A stretch of DNA of 64,000 bases from Halarcobacter sp. (GTDB taxonomy: Bacteria > Campylobacterota > Campylobacteria > Campylobacterales > Arcobacteraceae). Location of the stretch: the NCBI RefSeq assembly GCF_963675975.1, contig NZ_OY780939.1, positions 1,426,001-1,490,000 on the forward strand. The letters are read 5' to 3'. The notes below the pieces were generated by a model, which saw only the letters and a list, made by a program, of their open reading frames with translations, made no database searches and was not told where the DNA came from. The position numbers and the translations under genes were made by a program. Below are positions 61,980-64,000 of this stretch, piece by piece (position 1 is the stretch's first letter; each line of letters starts with the position of its first letter).

Positions 61980-63024
61980 AGTTGATAATAGTGCTAAAAA
62001 AAGAGTTTTTTGTAATTCTGATAAAAAAGAAGTTTTGGACTTAAAACAAAAAGTAATAGAAAAAATAGAAGAGATAGAAAAAACGACTAAAAACTACAAT
62101 GAGTTAACAGTTTTTGAGAGAGAACTTTATATTGATACTATCTCAGTATTTAAATTTAAAAAGTTGATTGATAAGCAAATTACTAATTTATTAAGAAGTA
62201 AACTATCAGATGATTTTAAAGAGGAACTTCGAACTTTGAAGAATGACTTGTATTTTATCTTAGTTGCAGATATTAATACTATAAAAAACTATTTAAAAAC
62301 TAAAATTGCTTTAAACTCGTTATTGATACATCAAGGGGATAAAAAGTTAAAATCAAGTGATTTTAAAAAATATCAAAAAAAGTTCGAAACACTGTATAGT
62401 GAAAATTTGAGTAATATTAAATCATCTTTTAAAAGACCTTTTTTTGATTTATTTGAAGATATAAATGTTTGTCCATATTGCAATAGAAATTTTATAAATC
62501 CAATTTATAAAGAGCATAGTTTAAGTGGAGATAATAAAAATCAATCACCTGATATAGAACATTTTTATCCAAAATCAATTTATCCATTTTTATCTTTAAG
62601 TATCTCAAATCTTTTACCATCTTGTAGCTTTTGCAATAAAATAAAAAGTGATGTTGATACTTATAAATATAATTGTCTTAGTCCATATGAAATAAAGAAA
62701 AATGATTTTAGATTTGATTTTAAATTTAAGTCTAATCAAGTAAAAGAAGTAAAGCTTATGTCAAAAGAGCCTCGTTGTAAAAATTCAGAGATTTTAAATC
62801 TTGAATCTTTATATAATGAAGTTCATAATAAACAAATAAATGAAATATTTGATGATATTTTAAAATATCCAAAAAGCTATAAAAGGTCTCTTGGAAAATT
62901 TAAATTAACTGAGAGTGATTATAAGAAAATATTTAGAAATTATTACGATGAAAGAGATTTTAATAAACATCCTTTATCTAAGATGACTAAAGATTTATAT
63001 AATCAAATAAACGGACTTATTTAA
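61972..63024 (+). CDS. HNH endonuclease, PtuB/TIGR02646-like
   Basis: Nuclease of 350 residues from the ATG at 61972; an in-frame TTG four codons upstream is the alternative. Counting from the ATG, the zinc-bracketed HNH core is C167-PY-C170, then DIEHFYPKS with catalytic H197, N213 in SISNLLPSC, and C218-SF-C221. The first 155 residues are helical and may contact the ATPase. The ATPase stop lies 8 bp inside this gene. The pair resembles Septu (PtuA-PtuB), in which the HNH protein cuts DNA during phage infection. Confidence 0.8.
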   Translation: MIKVDNSAKKRVFCNSDKKEVLDLKQKVIEKIEEIEKTTKNYNELTVFERELYIDTISVFKFKKLIDKQITNLLRSKLSDDFKEELRTLKNDLYFILVADINTIKNYLKTKIALNSLLIHQGDKKLKSSDFKKYQKKFETLYSENLSNIKSSFKRPFFDLFEDINVCPYCNRNFINPIYKEHSLSGDNKNQSPDIEHFYPKSIYPFLSLSISNLLPSCSFCNKIKSDVDTYKYNCLSPYEIKKNDFRFDFKFKSNQVKEVKLMSKEPRCKNSEILNLESLYNEVHNKQINEIFDDILKYPKSYKRSLGKFKLTESDYKKIFRNYYDERDFNKHPLSKMTKDLYNQINGLI

Positions 63025-63090
63025 AAGATTTAGTTTTATCAACAATAAAATGTTAGGGTGTTATAATTATATGAAATATAATATTAAAAA

Positions 63091-63112
63091 ACTGTGTTAA
63101 TTTTGTGCTAAT
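63091..63112. repeat. right arm-type tandem repeat
   Basis: TGTGTTAATTT and TGTGCTAATTT follow each other with an 11-bp step. They match the repeat at the integrase end (55127-55148) at 18 of 22 positions in the same orientation, which supports this as the right end region of the element. Confidence 0.45.
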
Positions 63113-63226
63113 TTTTAAAATATTAAATAGAATTTTTCATATGTTAATTTTTATTAAGTTTATAGAAAGTACGATTTTAAGGGATTTGTCTTTTTATTAA
63201 TATATTAAAAAACACCTCATTGTTAT

Positions 63227-63237
63227 CTATTGATTAA
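63227..63237. repeat. right boundary direct repeat (candidate att core)
   Basis: CTATTGATTAA, same as at 55081-55091. It lies 202 bp after the HNH stop and about 35 bp before the -10 element of the candidate small RNA. Confidence 0.4.
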
Positions 63238-63282
63238 CTTTTTGTTACTTTAGTATTAATTCTCATCCATTATAATTTTTAC

Positions 63283-63400
63283 ATGGATTAAGAAGGTATG
63301 CGAATCCTTCAGAAATTTAAAAAACTGCGAATTTTTTAAATTTTCCAATTTGTTTCCTTGTGTGTAAAAGGACTCCTTGAAAAAGGAGCCCTTTTTTTTT
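63283..63400 (+). ncRNA. candidate small RNA with twin TGCGAAT loops
   Basis: A TATAAT box at 63271-63276 predicts a start near 63283. The predicted RNA of about 118 nt has GAAGG/CCTTC enclosing TATGCGAAT, then a long AT stem (GAAATTTAAAAAA with TTTTTTAAATTTTC) enclosing CTGCGAA, and ends in a strong terminator, AAGGACTCCTT/AAGGAGCCCTT with a nine-U tail (63366-63400). No start codon with a useful frame is seen. It could instead be a leader of the helicase gene, but termination occurs 69 bp before that start. Confidence 0.55.
63366..63400 (+). terminator. rho-independent terminator of the candidate small RNA
   Basis: AAGG-A-CTCCTT pairs with AAGGAG-C-CCTT around GAAA, followed by nine T. Confidence 0.85.
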
Positions 63401-63468
63401 ACCCAAATTAAAGTACTTTATTGCTACTATTCGCCAACAGAAAAACTTTCAAAGAGAATAATTCACTA

Positions 63469-64000
63469 ATGCCATTATCAAATCTAAATGAAGACCAGCT
63501 AAGTGCTGCTACCTGTCCTACGGGATATAATCTTATTATTGCCAGTGCTGGAACTGGAAAAACCTCTACAATTGTAGGACGTATTGCAAATCTTATTAAT
63601 AATGGTGTTAAACCTGAAGAGATATTATTATTAACTTTTACAAATAAAGCAGCAGCAGAGATGGTTCAAAGGGTTGCAAAATTCTTTGGGAAAGAGATAG
63701 CTCAAAAAATTATGGCTGGAACTTTTCATTCTGTTTCTTATAAACTATTAAAACAATTAAATATAAATATTACACTAAAACAACCAAATGAATTAAAAAC
63801 TCTTTTTAAATCATTATATGAAAAAAGAGTTTTTTATGATAGAAGTGATGATGCAAACCCATATGATGGTGGATATTTGTATGATATGTACTCTTTATAT
63901 CTAAACTCAAATGATGGTGAGAGTTTTGAAAAATGGATATTAAATAAAAACCCAGACCACGAACTTTATACAGCAATATATGAAGATGTTGTTTTAGAGT
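63469..64000 (+). CDS. UvrD/PcrA/Rep-type DNA helicase (partial, N-terminal 177 residues)
   Basis: Start of a superfamily 1 helicase gene that runs out of the window. The ATG at 63469 follows AAAGAGA. Residues near the N-terminus show NEDQLSAATCPTGYNLIIASAGTGKTSTI given here by its parts: the Q-like NEDQ, Walker A ASAGTGKTST, motif Ia LLLTFTNKAAAEMVQRV, and GTFHSVSYKLL. These match UvrD-like repair and replication helicases. Which member it is cannot be decided from the N-terminus. It is the first chromosomal gene to the right of the integrative element. Confidence 0.9.
   Translation, partial: MPLSNLNEDQLSAATCPTGYNLIIASAGTGKTSTIVGRIANLINNGVKPEEILLLTFTNKAAAEMVQRVAKFFGKEIAQKIMAGTFHSVSYKLLKQLNINITLKQPNELKTLFKSLYEKRVFYDRSDDANPYDGGYLYDMYSLYLNSNDGESFEKWILNKNPDHELYTAIYEDVVLE

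Larger units (their letters stand above)
55081..63237. mobile_element. integrative element with Rep-like initiator and ATPase-HNH cargo
   Basis: A block of about 8.2 kb sits between a chemoreceptor gene and a helicase gene. It has an integrase at the left end, a helix-turn-helix gene, a Rep_trans-like initiator, a probable ssDNA-binding protein, hairpin-rich DNA at 57834-57930, an unknown gene and a divergent ATPase-HNH pair at the right end. No capsid, portal, terminase or conjugation gene is present. This fits a small integrative mobilisable or phage-satellite-like element that carries a defence cargo. Ends rest on the 11-bp repeat and the arm-type repeats. Confidence 0.7.
63025..63282. other. 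right end of the element, non-coding
   Basis: No gene is visible in this very AT-rich stretch. It contains the right arm-type repeat (63091-63112), the right copy of CTATTGATTAA (63227-63237) and, at its end, a promoter with TATAAT at 63271-63276 for the candidate small RNA that follows. Confidence 0.6.

Noticed and set aside
59505-63024. Retron with PtuAB effectors.
   Set aside because: No reverse transcriptase gene or msr/msd-like region is seen next to the pair.
55081-63237. Prophage.
   Set aside because: No capsid, tail, portal, terminase or lysis gene is present; the size and gene set suit a small integrative element.
1-64000. CRISPR array.
   Set aside because: No regularly spaced repeats of 25-40 bp with unique spacers were seen; the only dense repeats are tRNA genes and short operator-like half-sites.

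Overview
The window looks like chromosome of an Arcobacter-group bacterium (Campylobacterota). It is strongly AT-rich, and the gene set fits: FqrB-type flavoprotein, epsilon-type Mqo, CcoI/CcoS, paired Cache-domain chemoreceptor and kinase, small monohaem cytochrome c, and the nfu - TPR protein - murE neighbourhood. A CowN homologue at 2958-3272 suggests a lineage able to fix nitrogen, although no nif structural genes lie here. The assignment rests on gene content and recalled family sequences; no database search was run.

Region 1 (1-22.5 kb) is an acetate and C4 metabolism block, nearly all on the minus strand. It holds two phosphotransacetylase genes (one cut by the window start, with identical DNA over 397 bp), two acetate kinases, an AraC-type regulator, two tandem DUF485-ActP acetate symporter pairs, a third larger symporter with its DUF4212 subunit, two copies of a DUF294/CBS protein plus DEDDh exonuclease pair, and an OmpR/Cache-kinase two-component system. 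Eight tRNA genes (Lys, Glu, Val and Asp, two each), a CinA/PncC amidase and mqo follow. Several promoters in this block carry 11-bp-phased half-sites (TAGCA or TGTAC), which suggests one OmpR-type regulon.

Region 2 (22.8-55 kb) is core chromosome: ileS with a 40-residue membrane peptide behind it, nfu, murE, a MoxR-DUF58-BatA operon, fqrB, a fluoroacetate-dehalogenase-like hydrolase, rpsB-tsf with a structured leader, a LolD-like ATPase, a pseudoreceiver protein, gmk, a REC-GGDEF-EAL protein, ccoI-ccoS, cytochrome c, hemH with the AmmeMemoRadiSam triad, znuCB with a Zur-like palindrome, cvfB, tpx, msrPQ, and a chemoreceptor with a zinc-binding CZB domain and a C-terminal WESF tether.

Region 3 (about 55.08-63.24 kb) is a compact integrative element inserted between the chemoreceptor gene and a UvrD-type helicase gene. 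It encodes a tyrosine integrase, a helix-turn-helix protein, a Rep_trans-like replication initiator, a small probable ssDNA-binding protein beside a long hairpin, an unknown 360-residue protein, and a divergent ATPase-HNH nuclease pair that resembles Septu/PtuAB-type antiphage defence. An 11-bp direct repeat bounds it, and paired arm-type repeats lie just inside both ends. Just outside the right end is a candidate small RNA with two hairpins that show the same loop sequence. The window ends inside the helicase gene.
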